Assembly: GCA_002221725.1 (NCBI GenBank)
Contig: NJFT01000110.1
Span: 60,594 to 124,593 of the forward strand
DNA from: Scedosporium boydii
Taxonomy: Eukaryota > Ascomycota > Sordariomycetes > Microascales > Microascaceae
Direction: 5' to 3'
Length of the DNA stretch: 64,000 nt
This document shows, piece by piece, positions 1 to 11,065 of this stretch. How positions within the stretch are numbered: the first letter of the stretch is position 1; every line of letters begins with the position of its first letter. The notes under the pieces are model-generated. The model saw only the letters and a program-made list of their open reading frames with translations, ran no database searches and was not told the DNA's origin. The position numbers and the translations under genes are program-made.

Positions 1-3000
1 ACCAAGTATGGGCAACGGAATCTGCTTTATTGAGAATCCCTCTGTCCGAACCCGCTAACGCAAAGGCCATGAGGGGTATCGGGGCTTATAATTTATTCGT
101 ATGAATACTGATGTTGTTCCTGCGTGGGTAATGCAATTGGGTGATAGAGTCTCGCCTGGATTCTTGGTCCATAGTCGATTCCATTGGCTGTCAATAGATC
201 AAATTGACTCACCCACCTTATTATTCATCCCAAGTTATGAATGTCTGGAATGGGGTTTATCAATTAAAGAACTTCACTTGTTGCCCAGTTCTTCTAGTGA
301 GACCCTTTCCGGCCTCCTTCCGAAAATGCTTCGGTCCGTCTCCCAATCAAGAGGCCATTCACAATAAACCGGTAGATATTGTCTGCGTCTTGTCACTGGT
401 GATGTTTAAAACAATTTGTTCATGGGACCTGCAGTTAACCGAGCACGGTAATATCAGACACACATGCATACACATACACACCTCTTGGAGAAGGAGCTCT
501 ATCTTCTTGTGAATAGTGTGATGTTATAATTTCACGCCGTGCCGCATCAAACCCCCCGTTCCCGGTGCAGACAACGTCTTGGGATATTACAGGACCATCT
601 GGCCGGCTGCAAGAATATTGAAACTAAACTTGTGCGAAGTAATGAAATTATCAATATCAAACTAACATCGAAGCAAGGACGGGGAACACGCCTGCCGTCT
701 CCCATTCTCACCAGCTCCGCTTCCCAAAACAGCATGCTCCGTGCCGATATTTCTCCATCTGGAACACACATCGACACATCAATAGTTTAACTTCGTTTTG
801 TTCCCTCGCGTTTCCACCCGTTAGATGCAGACGTAGGCGTGTTGCTGGCTCCTGAGCTGGCGTGGACGATTAGTCCAGTCCAATCTCTCTGCCTAGCATT
901 TGGATAAGAAATGCCATACTCGGCGGATAGAACTGTCGTAGAAGCTCCGCGCAGGTGCAAGGGGGATGGCAAGATGGGATAACCGCGATGGGGAAACAAA
1001 TCGCGATCCTTGACCCTTGACGACCTTGACGATTGAGGGACTAGCTGATAACCTTACTCTGGCTTGCGTGAAAGGAGGCCAGCAAACCTCGCCATCTATC
1101 GCAACTACAATACCTAGGCTTGTCTTGTCCCATCGCCATGTAGCCTGCAAGGAACCAGCACCCATCATCTATATTACGCTGTCCCGGATTGCCGGGAGCG
1201 CGTTCCAGGCCTGCTCTTGCCCACATACGACATATACAACGAGCGTATTTTGCGGGCCATGCCACAGAAGCTTCTTTTCATTTCCGAAAGAGGTTGTTCG
1301 TCCTGCAGATAGACCCGTTCATTGATACTGACGTCTTTGCAAATATATATGAGGTCCCCCGTGGCAGCAGCCGTCCTTGCATCGGACGATGAGCGAGAAG
1401 GCCGACCCCACCCGCCTCCCCGTCGCTAGTTTCTTTTGTTCACGAGAGCTCTTCATCTTTCTGATTCCGTCGCGGGGTAAGATGGCTTCATCGAACGGCA
1501 CGAGAATTGGGTCACCAGACGGGAACCCCTAGCTGCCCACTTGGACACCGCAGCCCGACCCGTCACGCAAATGAAAATGATCATCTGGCACACCACCTTT
1601 AACATACCGCGCGTAGCTGAGATGAAGGTGTTCGTGCCGAAGCCTCCCACGGGGCAAGAGTGACCCAGTCGAGTTTCGTAGATTGAGGTGGGCTGGGCTG
1701 GGCTGTGTCTGCCCTGGATATTGCAAATTGTGTTTAGCATCGAGCCGTAATGGTCTGCCCCCGCTTCTTCGGCATTTGAGAAGCTTGGGCATGATGGGGC
1801 TCTCCAGTGGACTCGTTGTTCAACGAGTCCACCGACGGCCCGAGAGAGGGTGGTTTGCTAGTACAACTATATCTCCTGGTCTTGGATAGACCCCCTCCTT
1901 CTACCCCTCCGACTCAACTGCTGAGGGGATTTCATGATCCTAATAATCTCGAAATGGCCAGGCTGGTCACCGACTCCGACAGCCCGCTCGGTTTACATTT
2001 ACCCTGGAAGAGTACACCAAGCACCAAAACCCAACCTTAACTGAAGCCTCAGCCTTGTTAACCCAGCGATGCCGAAAATTAGAGACTACCGAATCCCGGG
2101 ATGCAGACCGGGCGGCTACGGGAGAGAAGCGATTGGCCCCCTTTCGAGTTGAACAAAGCGGAAAGGGGGGGCGGTCTTTGAACCTTTTCTCCCCCTTCTT
2201 TTTTCTTTTATTTTATCGCCTCACCACGAATAAAGGAACACATCAGATCGGGCTTCGGTCACGTCCTCCTACCTTGTACATCGAGGGCGGGGTTGGAGTG
2301 CAGACGTTAGAGCTTTGATCCTGGTGGACCTTCGTCGGCGCAGGAGACCCGGACTCCCCGCAGGCTCCGGTGACATTTGATTTCGGGGTTGAAAGCCCGT
2401 GTATGCTGTGCAAGGGCGGATCAATACGATGCAATGATCTTTTGACATTACTTCGTGGGACGGTACTGGAATGAAAATAAAAGAACACGAAGAATAAAAT
2501 AAAGAAATAAAAGAAGAAATACAAAAGGCGAGAGGGAAAAAAAAAGAAGAGGCAAAAAAATTCAGCCTCCGAGGTACCCTCCGCTGCTTTTCAGTACAGC
2601 AGAGCCAGCCTCGCTCGCAACTTATACCCTTTTCTAGGGAGGGAGGCATTTAACAGAAAAGCTTACGGCAGGCCAGTACCCATTAATCCAGCCTGCTATA
2701 GCTTCCTTGCTATTTATGGCAGGCCTCCATTGGTGACAAGTCTCCACGACATGTCAGCCCACGCTTTTCTGACAGCGTCACCATCCTCTCAGCTTTTGGT
2801 GTGGCCAGGCAAAAAAGAGTGGTCGACGGGTGGTATTTGGATGGGACAGCGTGGCTATGACTGGGCTGGCTTTCTATTGGATCTGGTTGCCCCCAGTCAT
2901 GTTGGCTGCAGTGCGCAGGATCTGATGCATTTCTCTGCTCAGCCCCCAGCAAATCGGACCTGCTCATCTGCAGGCGAGGTAGTGTACATGGCGTTTCCAA

Positions 3001-3568
3001 TGGTTCTGGTTGGCAAGAATAGGTGCGTGAGACTTTGAGACTGGATGACCAGGCTCTGTCGAAACGTGGGTGATTTTCTCCATTACATTTCCGGGGATTT
3101 GGGTCGAATTTCGAGTCGTTCTTTTTTTCCTTCTTACTCTCTTCTTCTTTTCCAACCTCCTTTGCCAACATCCTCGTGACTACCTTTGGCTGAGAGACAA
3201 GGGAAAACCCTTCCATTAATCCTGGGATGCTCCCTTGGTTTGACGGTGTGTGTCCCCGGTAGTTCCGCCGAGAAGATAAACCAACAACATTCCAATCGCC
3301 CCCGGCTCGACCCAGTCAACCCCATCCCAGCGTCGCATCGTCGGCCTGAGCTCTTTGTACGACGCTCTCCCCCGCCCTCTTTTGTCATCCCTGCCGTCCA
3401 TCTTCATCTCTAGACCTCCGAAACTCTTGCGTGATTAAGCCAAGTCTCTTCCTTTCCTCACCTCTCTGCATTTTTCTCCTGGACAGCTATTCGAGATAAT
3501 TGGGCATACAACAAACAATCCAACATCAGAAGAATAAACCGGGAAAGAGAAAGGGAGTCGGCACCGCG
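1..3568. other. Leading stretch without a recognisable gene
   Basis: No reading frame here looks like a known protein, and the open frames are short and overlap on both strands. The last 450 bases (about 3110 to 3568) are rich in CT runs and are probably promoter and 5-prime leader of the Cys-rich protein gene that starts at 3569. A C/T-rich and A-rich low-complexity patch lies at about 2190-2220 and 2470-2560. Nothing else is supported. Confidence 0.5.
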
Positions 3569-5153
3569 ATGGGTAGCAGAAAAACGAGCCCCTCACTACG
3601 ATGCGCAGCGACACTCTTCATCGTCGCTTTCCTAATCTCCGTCGACGGGGCCGAAATCAGGCACAGGGACGGCATCCACCGAGTATCCAAGACTCCACCA
3701 CAAGTGACGCCCGGTCCGCGACTCGACAAGAGGGCTTTAACGGCCTGTCCGGCGAGCTATAGTCTATGTCCTCCTGATTTGGGCGGAGGGTGTTGCGCAG
3801 CGGGGTATGCGTGCGCGACCGAGTCGTGCTATGCCACGACGAATGGGCCGGTGTCGTGCGGTGGGAACGTGGGATACTTTGCTTGTGGAGCGGATGTTGG
3901 AGGTAAGATTCGGCGGTTTTGGTTCAATTTCTTTTTCGTTTTTGTCCCTCCTCCTTTCGGAAGTGCGAAACTGACCTTTGCTGTGACTGGTGTTAGGTGG
4001 TTGTTGTCGTGTCGGATCCGTCTGCCAACGGGGCGGAAATTGCGTACCCGTGTCCGGGGTCTCCTACTCCCACGACTGCGGGGACAATTCCTATCTCTGC
4101 CCGTCTGAACTCGGCTACGGATGTTGCAGGAATGGCCTCGCATGCGGCAAGAACCAGTGCTACGCGACCGAGCCGATGACGTTAGTCTTCACCAAGACGA
4201 TGACGACGACCGACGGCGGCAACGCGAAAACCCTCACGAGCACGGTGACGACGACTTCGACGCCCTCGGCCGGCGCCGAACCGACGGGCGCGGTTTCGGA
4301 GACCGAGTATGTAAAGTTCTACCCGACGGCGGTGCCAAAAGTCGACCCTTTGATTACCGACACCGACGGCGGCGGCGGCGGCGGCGGATTGAGCTCAGCG
4401 CAGATAGGAGGAGCCGTCGGGGGCGCCCTCGCTCTTCTGGCCATCATCCTCGCGGCCGCCTTTTTCATCATCAGGCGCCTCAACCACGTGGCCAAGGTAG
4501 TGAAAGAAGGTGGTCCGCCTTCGACGAGTCCCGGTTCTCCGGCCGACAAGCAGGACTACTTCAACCATAAACATCGGTCATCCGAGGTGGACAGTTTCAC
4601 CACGGAGCTAGCAAGCACCTCGTCGCCCCGGACGCGGCACAGGAGCGCATCCACGGATACCTCGGAGCCCGCGTCGTCGATTTTCGGACCCCAGTCGACG
4701 CCCGGGGGTGGTAGTAGTGGGTTCTCTTCGCGCCGGCACAGTCACCGATCGAGCGCCGATTCAACAGCCGGACGAAGCACGCCAGGGACGTGGACGCGAA
4801 GCAACAGCACGGCGAGGAGCAGTACGCGAGCCTCGGAGAGCGTCGACGGCGCCGTGTCATACGAGACGGAGGCGGACGAAATTGCCGAACTTGAAGCAGG
4901 GGAACGGATCGTCGAGTTACCGGCCGATCCTGTGACGAGAAAGGCTGAGGCTCCCGCGAGTAGTGGTGCGACGACGACTCTCGCGCCCCCGCCGACGCTG
5001 GGCCAGGGACAGGGACATAAACGGAATAATAGCGCTGCCGGGCGAGGTGCGCCGCAGCTGGATGTTGTTTCGGAGGCGGGCGAGTTTCATGGGTATTATG
5101 GGCCGCCAGATAGGTTGATGGGCCAGACTGGAGCGGGACAGAAGACTACGTAA
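3569..5153 (+). CDS. Cys-rich single-pass membrane protein, putative surface or wall protein
   Basis: Two exons, 3569-3902 and 3997-5153, joined in phase by a 94-nt GT-AG intron, give a 496-residue protein. The start is the ATG followed by a basic then hydrophobic stretch that reads as a signal peptide (residues about 8-27). The ectodomain holds three similar cysteine modules, each with a CP..Y.LCP opening, a G.GCC centre and a final C. One module is split by the intron. A Ser/Thr-rich stalk follows, then a Gly run, a strong transmembrane helix (AQIGGAVGGALALLAIILAA) and a long Ser/Thr/Pro-rich cytosolic tail. The layout is that of fungal type I wall or surface sensors. The Cys module resembles that of many ascomycete surface proteins annotated only as GPI-anchored or hypothetical. 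No enzymatic domain is visible and the function is not known. Confidence 0.75.
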
Positions 5154-5910
5154 TTGGGATATGGGATATGATGACGTGGTGAGGATGGATTAAAATGTGG
5201 CTACGGTTCATCCGGTGGAAGGCTTTTTCTTTTCGTCTTGATTTGCTCTTTATGAATTCACTCATTTAGCGTGGCGTCAGGTGCTTGAAAGATTGGGTGG
5301 AAATGGGAAAAAGGGATTAAATGGGTATATTTGAAAAGCAGCGCCATGGACTGAGTTGGGATTGAGAGCGCAGCGTCACACTCCTTTCTAGATCACCAAG
5401 TCTCTTTGTTTTGACCTTTGCTTTCTTTCCTCAGGTCGTACAGGGAAGGTCTAAGACCAAAATCACGGTTACTTTTACATGGGTAGACACTAATAGTTGG
5501 ATTATCAGACCGAGAAAGTCTTGTCTTGTATTAGATATATTCTGGGTTGCAAGTATTAAATATGATTCTATCCAGCTCATCATTTTTTTCTGGCCTTTTT
5601 CTGTTTAATGAATCATTCCCAGAATGCTTTGCTTGCTATGCCAGACGCTCAAATCTAAAGGGGTATCCTGTGTATCTTCTCCCTTCTATCAATTCCAAAA
5701 AAAAGGCCAATAACTCGTTGTAGTTTCTTTGTCTCGTTGAGGCTCCGAAGATGGTGTCTCATTCCCAGAGAACTCTTTCCCGTATTAATCTTCCGTTTCG
5801 ACCATTACCGCCCGCGCGTACCCCTTTGTGTGTGCAACCAAACGCCTTCCGATGCTAAGGATATCCAATCCCGAGTCTCATTTTTTTTGTTCTTTTCTCT
5901 TCAGGCTTCT

Positions 5911-6321
5911 TTAGTTGTCACCAGGGAAATTATTCCTCCACTGTTTGGGATTCATCCCACTAAAGTTGTTCGCGTCCGTTTTCCTCGCGGGCGTCGCTCC
6001 AGTGAAGTTATTTCTCGGCAGACCCGTGGGGTTCAAGCCGCCAAAGTTCTTAGCGGCATCACCTCCACGACGAGCAGGTGGGGTAGCTCCCGTGAAGTTG
6101 TTATGCGACTGGGCGTTGAGAGAAGGGGTTGGATTCGTGCCGGGGAAGTTGTTGTGGGATTCGAAGACGGGGGAAGACGATGTCGAGTCTGCGGGGGCGG
6201 ATGTGAAGGAGGAGCGACGCGAGGCAGGACGCGAGGAAATTGGGGTGGGTGCCGTGGAGGCGGCGGGCGTGTGGGCTGGGGTGCCGGATCTAGAAAGGGA
6301 TTCGAGGAGTTTTCCGAACAT
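5911..6321 (-). CDS. Small protein with NNFxG repeats, function unknown
   Basis: This single-exon frame encodes 136 residues. The N-terminus is Ser/Thr/Pro/Ala rich. The C-terminal half carries six spaced copies of a short motif with core NNF-x-G-x-x-P (variants NNFPGTNP, NNFTGATP, KNFGGLNP, NNFTGATP, NNFSGMNP, NNFPGDN), separated by basic or polar linkers. There is no signal peptide or membrane helix. The periodic motif is the main evidence that this strand is coding, because a frame on the opposite strand is also open. I do not recognise the family. Repeats of this type suggest a disordered protein with a repeated binding motif, but that is inference. A spliced C-terminal extension is not excluded. 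Confidence 0.5.
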   Translation of the reverse strand: MFGKLLESLSRSGTPAHTPAASTAPTPISSRPASRRSSFTSAPADSTSSSPVFESHNNFPGTNPTPSLNAQSHNNFTGATPPARRGGDAAKNFGGLNPTGLPRNNFTGATPARKTDANNFSGMNPKQWRNNFPGDN

Positions 6322-9300
6322 GGTGACGGTTGTGTGTTTTAGAGATTGGTGGGTTATGATAGAGGTAGAGTTGGTTGTGATGATAGTGGTGTTTAATAAG
6401 AAGTCGAGTTCACTTATATAAGAGTTGAGGTTCTTGGAGGTAAGTGGGTGACTAAGAGTAAGAATGTAGATGGTTGGAGAAGGTAGAGCTTTTGCTTTGG
6501 GGTGAGCTGGTTTGAAGCCGATGCTTTGATCTTGTTTGATTTGATGATATCTCTAAGAGAAAAGGAAGGAAGTAAGGTCAGGGGACATGTCTTTATATAC
6601 TAGATTGAATGTTGAATCTCTCGATAAGTTTAAACATGGAAGCTACTCAAACATTCGATCTCCACCCATCCGAGACCAACTTGGATCTCTTCCCGCGGCA
6701 AACCAAAAAAAGAGGGCCCCTGATAGAATGGCTTGCTTGCCTCTAAAAAAAAAGTCTATCTCTCGGAGGAAGCCTAATAGTCAAAATCAGGCTCGGTGGG
6801 GAATCCCGACCCACCGGGCCCGCTCCGAGATAGCGAAAAGCGGGTTTCGTTATCGGAGTTGCGCCACACAGGCCCTTTTTTTCCTTTTTCTTTTCTTTTT
6901 CGCGAAAAATAGAAAAGAAAGATCTACAAGTCTGCGCAAAAGTGCCCCCTATGTTCCTAGACTTCAATTTATTGCAGTATTGTCGCAACGTCACTGTCGC
7001 TCCATCGAACCTATCACGTTTTCACAAAACGGCAGGTGTCTCTTGCGACTCGTTAATTAAAGTGGCGCGGGCATTGAGACAGTTTGGCTCTCAGCGTCAG
7101 CGAAAAAGTGTCGGTGACAGATTGACTCAGCGCATTCGTGGTTCGGTTTCTTGGCGGCGTTCGGCGTTCGGGAGGGAGTGGGCCCACCCCTCCGAAAAGT
7201 GGGTCCCGGGACGGAGTACACTACTTTGCGCGCCGGTTACTCTCAGCTTCGAGATGACGAAAAGAAGATCAAGTCCTACGAGGGGAAAGGGAAAGAAGTG
7301 AATCGAAGAATAGTAGTTTCAATGCCAATTTCCGCTTGCCCTCCTCCTTCCTCTCTTTTTCTTTCTTGTGTGGAAGACGCCGGGGAGAGAGATTCCACTC
7401 GACCTCGTATGTACTGTACTCGATCTCAATAGCTTCAAATGCCAAAAGGGTCAAGGTGGATCACAACAAAATCAAAATGTGCCATAAAACTGGGGCAGTC
7501 TGTGATGGCGCAATGCTTCGTTCAACATGTGATTGGCGCAGGAACATGACGTATCGTCGTATCAAGATTGCGCAGCTCTTCGACTTTAATCAATTCATTG
7601 AACGATCTCGGGAGAGACCCCCACCTTCAACATTTTAACGTGGGCCAAGTGGCGGTCTCAAGTCCACTCTTCCTCCAAAGGTACGAGCCTTCTTCTTTTC
7701 AATATGAGTTTTAGATGATATTGAGGAATGGAATGTCTGACTCCTTTCCCCTCTTTCCGTTCATGACTTGGAAATAGGGGCTCTAACAGATCCAAGCCTT
7801 AACTCTACTTTGCACATCGCAACTTCACATATCGAAGATTGAGGCTCTTATTTTTTCGGAGTTCATGCGGCGCTCCTCCGTGCACGGCTCGCCGAGATGC
7901 ATGCGATGCGGCTGCGCACATAATAGTTTACGTCTTGTCCCTGAAACAGGGGCCAAGAAAGCTTGGTAAAAACTCTGCCAAGACGCAAAATGTCAGTGAA
8001 TCGCACCCAAGCCTTCGACCTATTCCCGATTAGGGAAGAAAGCGGCGTTCACTTTTTTTCCGATTAGACTCCCGCGTTGTTGGGTTCCTGCAACTGCCTT
8101 ATCGGCATTCGGAGAGTCGGGATGGAAACCGTGAACGGTGCTAGGCCGAAAAGAGTCGAATCAAAGAAGACTTCGGCCGATAGACTGTTATGGGCCCTGA
8201 TGGGTCTTGATGGACTCTGATACCCGAGGTTAGCGAACTTGAGCGAAGGAGATAAAATCCAGGGACCCTCCGCAGGGCCGAGAAATGTGATTTTCTTGAA
8301 TCTCGGCCTGAAAGAGGCCTCTTTGAGTCAGCGTGGCAGACCTGAAGGCTCAAGGCTGTGTGTTGATGGGTTTGTTAGAGGGGTCTGTCTAAGGTTGAGG
8401 CTTGGGCGACTACAACTACGAAGTACTTCATACCGAATCAACTGCGCTTTCGATACCCTTTTCGACTAGTTCCGATACCGCATGCGATCTCATGCGAATT
8501 GATTGCGATTCCTGGACGTTTTCTTCTCCTTGGCGATATTACGAATCGAGGACCTTGATGTCGGGTAATTACGGTTTGAGGCTTTGACAACATTGACTCG
8601 CTGTTACCCCCAACGATACATCTAGAGTCTTACATCTTTAGAATCGTACCAAGTACTTCGTTTTCGAGCGGCCCGACCGACCTTTCCCCCTTTTGTCGAC
8701 GAAACATGATTTCAACCAATGGTCTCTTGACGCCCACGAAGATACTATTCCGAGAACGGCTCTGTGGTACGTACTATCTGTTGCAGCGGCGCGACCATGA
8801 CAGAGTGAGATAAAGACGGCCCGCAGTACCGCAAGCGTTTCTTCGTATCGCCGCCGGACCCTCGGTGTAAGAACCATGCGCCGACCATGTTATCAAGTCG
8901 GTGTGGACCTGGTCTCTAGAGTCATAGTTGACTAATCTTGGGATCCTGTCAAACAACTGAAGCGATTGGGACTTGCCCAGGCCCGTTCGCGTCTTCGTGG
9001 GGGATCAAGTCTAGCTCTGACTCTCTAGTAGCCGGCTTATTCCGCTCGAACCCCTGGCAGTCTTGGTCGTTTTCTAGGTTTGTTTACATGAGACAGATGC
9101 CCAAATCGCCTCCCTCAACAAGGGCGTTGGGTATTCGAGACCCACATCTTGCTCCATGTAGGCAGAAACACTTTGAAGGCAAGAGTCATTGCCCCCTCCC
9201 TACATAGGATCCGGGTCAAACTCTACCAAAATTCTGTTTAGAGTCCATCTTATCGCCGCCTGATATCAGCGGTTTCGATCGTATACGATATCCATGATCG

Positions 9301-11065
9301 AGAGGCTTCGTGGCTCGTGAAAAGATGAAAGGAGAAGAAAGGACTAGTCTAGTTTCTCTTGGGAGTCTCCAAATTGGCACACCTTGGATTCTAGAATTCG
9401 TTCGCCTAGAAACCATGCCCCCACTCTTACCGTGATGCATTGCATTGGGATACCCCTCCTCAAGCTGGCATGGGATCTGAGCGACGTCGAACCATAACCC
9501 ATGGACAGACGCAAATGTTTGCCAAGTACAGGCGGGCATAGGCTCTGCATTGGTCGTCTGTCGTGGTGTGTGTCTGCTCCAGTCGTTCCCCCATGACGAC
9601 GGCGCAGGCTCAACCATTCCCTCACTTTCAGATGTGCTTGAAGTGCCATCCAAGTTACGAAGCATAAAACACCTTGCATCTGCTTGCATGTAGACAAATA
9701 CTCTGCGTTTTCAGGCCATCACGTTTGACGCTAGTTTCCTCGCCATCACCACTCGATACAGGGAATGCACAAGACTGCAAATGCGGATACCAGACGTCCG
9801 CATCAATCACGTAACTGTAACATCCATCGTGATGACTACTCGTCTCGGTAGTTCAAAAGAGAAAGGTGGATGATATTTTGCCCCTAGACTCGACCACAAC
9901 ACTTTCTCCATTACCCCTAGAAGACCATGTACGAGTTTATACCTCGCCCTACGGATATCTAGTTATTTGGATCTTTAAACTGAGTGCATGATGCACTTCT
10001 TGATTAGAGAAGTTAATACATACTAATACTAGGCAAGCGAAGAAAACGCGGGGTTTTCCTCAGCCGAGTTGGTGAGGATGAAGCCCGGTTCCCAGCATCC
10101 GAGTCCAGCCCAGGACGAATCCACCGATGGAAACACCATCCGGGGGAAGGTCCTGAAGTATCTTTCAAATTCACCTCTGCCACTGCCTGATAGAGCCCTT
10201 CTTACAGACCAGGAACGAACGAAAAATGAAAAAGAAGCAAAAAAATGTTCAGAAAGAGGAACCAAAAAGAACATACAACACCAGGGATTCGCTGGTCGTC
10301 ACCGACCCAACTACTAGTCTGGCGCTTCGCAGCTTGTGTACAGGGGAGCGGACGGGACCCTCAATATTCTGCGAGCTATGGCCGTATGTGCCGGTTTCTG
10401 TCATTAGACTCGCTGATAAGGGGAAGAGAAAACGGTTGATGATGTTGCCGAGGGGGTGTCTGAGCCTTTTCGACTTACAGCAACCACACTCGGTCGTGGG
10501 CCAACTGATTTCAATACTGCGCTGAATAGGAGAACTAACTCGGTTTTCTGTCTCACCTTAGAGAACGGAACCCCGTAACGCATCGTAATATTTCGGCGGG
10601 TCTACCCAACGATGGAGACCGACAAGCACACTGGCATTACAACTTTCAAGATGGGTCGGGCATCTGCAAGATTCTGGGAGGCCTGGGAGTAGGTTGTGGA
10701 AACTTTCCGTCTCTCATTGGCTGCCGGTAAAATGGCTAGACCTGCCCAGTTTTCTGATACTAGATAATAGGCCTTCCTTTTTCGTTTGTGATATTCATTT
10801 GAGCAAGCTGTTGAGTTGTAGGACAGAGGTTCAGAATCTCTGAGCTCGATTCAAGGGACGAGTGTGAGATCCAAAATATTCATGCCGGCTGGCGCCAGAC
10901 GGCAGGTCCTCGAAGGTGGGGCCAACATCCGATAAGATAAGAGATAAGATAAGAAATTTAGAAGAAAAGTTGCCCGAAATTTTCCTGTGAAGCAAGTCCC
11001 CTCAATTCAGTCCAGACCGAGATCCCTCACAACAGTCTAGCGCAGTGCCTGTAAAATCCGACAGG
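6322..11065. other. 4.7-kb stretch without a supported gene
   Basis: The first few hundred bases are probably the promoter of the NNFxG-repeat gene on the minus strand. Frames at 6587-7060, 8141-8353 and 9216-9689 are open but have no recognisable domain, no conserved motif and no splice-supported extension. T-rich runs occur near 6875-6900. The right end holds the SDA1 promoter with a cluster of GATA motifs. A noncoding RNA or decayed transposon cannot be excluded from sequence alone. Confidence 0.4.
10929..10958. promoter_or_regulatory. Cluster of GATA motifs upstream of SDA1
   Basis: Four GATAAGA/GATAAG units are packed within about 30 bases, roughly 110-135 bp upstream of the SDA1 start codon. 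Clustered GATA sites are the classical target of fungal GATA factors such as AreA/Nit2. A nitrogen or nutrient link to ribosome biogenesis is plausible but inferred. It could also be a simple tandem repeat. Confidence 0.35.

Noticed and set aside
5915..6421. 168-residue plus-strand frame over the NNFxG gene
   Set aside because: The periodic NNF motif is on the minus strand and explains the repeat; the plus-strand translation shows only the mirrored period. Not fully excluded.
9216..9697. Open frames of 117 to 157 residues on the minus strand
   Set aside because: Mixed composition without any motif, overlapping frames equally open, no splice-supported extension.
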